From the NCBI GenBank assembly GCA_023230795.1, contig JALNWR010000166.1, positions 1-5,776 of the forward strand: a stretch of DNA of 5,776 bases, given 5' to 3'. This DNA is from Candidatus Cloacimonadota bacterium. Lineage in GTDB: Bacteria > Cloacimonadota > Cloacimonadia > Cloacimonadales > Cloacimonadaceae. A program made the position numbers and the translations under genes. Of the stretch, positions 5,659 to 5,776 are shown piece by piece (positions within the stretch are counted from its first letter, which is position 1; each line of letters opens with the position of its first letter). The notes under the pieces are model-generated. The model was not told the DNA's origin and did not search any database. It worked only from the letters and a program-made list of their open reading frames with translations.

Positions 5659-5776
5659 TTAGAACCTAATTTTCATCTGGTCTCGATCACGCCTTTCCTG
5701 TATATTTGGCCGTCGTTTATACTGGATAAACAGCGTGATACAGATAGCGATAACCTCAGCTATCCTATAATAAACG
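5659..5776 (-). CDS. C-terminal end of a probable membrane protein (partial)
   Basis: One minus-strand frame is open from the window edge for 38 codons and ends at TAA (5661-5659). The other two minus frames are closed by stops within the first five codons. The peptide has a hydrophobic stretch, IAEVIAICITLFIQY, followed by a strongly charged tail (KRRPN...RRDRDQ) ending KIRF. That is the pattern of a last membrane helix with a positively charged cytoplasmic end. The family cannot be told from so little. A plus-strand frame here is also open for about 35 codons but has no start codon, and the orientation of all neighbours favours the minus strand. Confidence 0.5.
   Translation of the reverse strand, partial: VYYRIAEVIAICITLFIQYKRRPNIQERRDRDQMKIRF

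Noticed and set aside
5641..5662. T8 run on the plus strand, possible terminator
   Set aside because: No plus-strand gene precedes it and no stable hairpin adjoins it. On the minus strand it is an A-run just after the stop codon of the partial gene.
5686..5743. Nested inverted repeats: ATCACGC/GCGTGAT around GTTTAT-ACTGG-ATAAAC, with CTGTAT/ATACAG overlapping
   Set aside because: Suggestive of a structured RNA, but the stretch is better explained as the coding end of the partial membrane protein. The stems are short and mutually exclusive in part.
1..5776. CRISPR arrays, transfer or ribosomal RNA genes, insertion sequences
   Set aside because: No regularly spaced repeats, tRNA- or rRNA-like segments or transposase motifs were seen on either strand.

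Overview
The window reads as an ordinary bacterial chromosome segment of moderate GC content. Every gene I can support lies on the minus strand. The species cannot be named from sequence alone. A histidine kinase with an N-terminal signal peptide and a periplasmic-type sensor fits a bacterium with a cell envelope of Gram-negative type. The class II photolyase rules out little. An uncultured lineage such as Cloacimonadota is only a weak guess.

Layout in the direction of transcription (right to left). At 5659-5776 there is the C-terminal tail of a probable membrane protein whose start lies outside the window. A gap of about 130 bp with two possible promoters leads to a stand-alone radical SAM enzyme (4482-5528) with extra C-terminal cysteines. 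A 315-bp gap follows. It holds a weak hairpin after the radical SAM gene, two candidate promoters, an inverted repeat inside one of them, and two short reading frames of 13 and 37 codons. Next come a class II CPD photolyase (2703-4166), a hybrid sensor histidine kinase (278-2719) and the first 87 residues of uridine kinase (1-262).

The block from the leader frames to uridine kinase looks like one operon. The 13-codon frame has a strong Shine-Dalgarno. It joins the 37-codon frame by an ATGA stop/start overlap, and the 37-codon frame joins the photolyase by another ATGA overlap. The photolyase, which has no Shine-Dalgarno of its own, overlaps the kinase by 17 nt. The kinase stop is followed after 15 nt by the uridine kinase start. 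The products would repair UV-damaged DNA, sense a periplasmic small molecule, and salvage pyrimidine ribonucleosides. Why these are joined is not clear from the sequence.

The most interesting part is the photolyase leader: a strongly initiated 13-residue frame and two successive ATGA couplings, behind a candidate promoter whose spacer carries an inverted repeat. The radical SAM enzyme has no assigned substrate and is the other item worth following.
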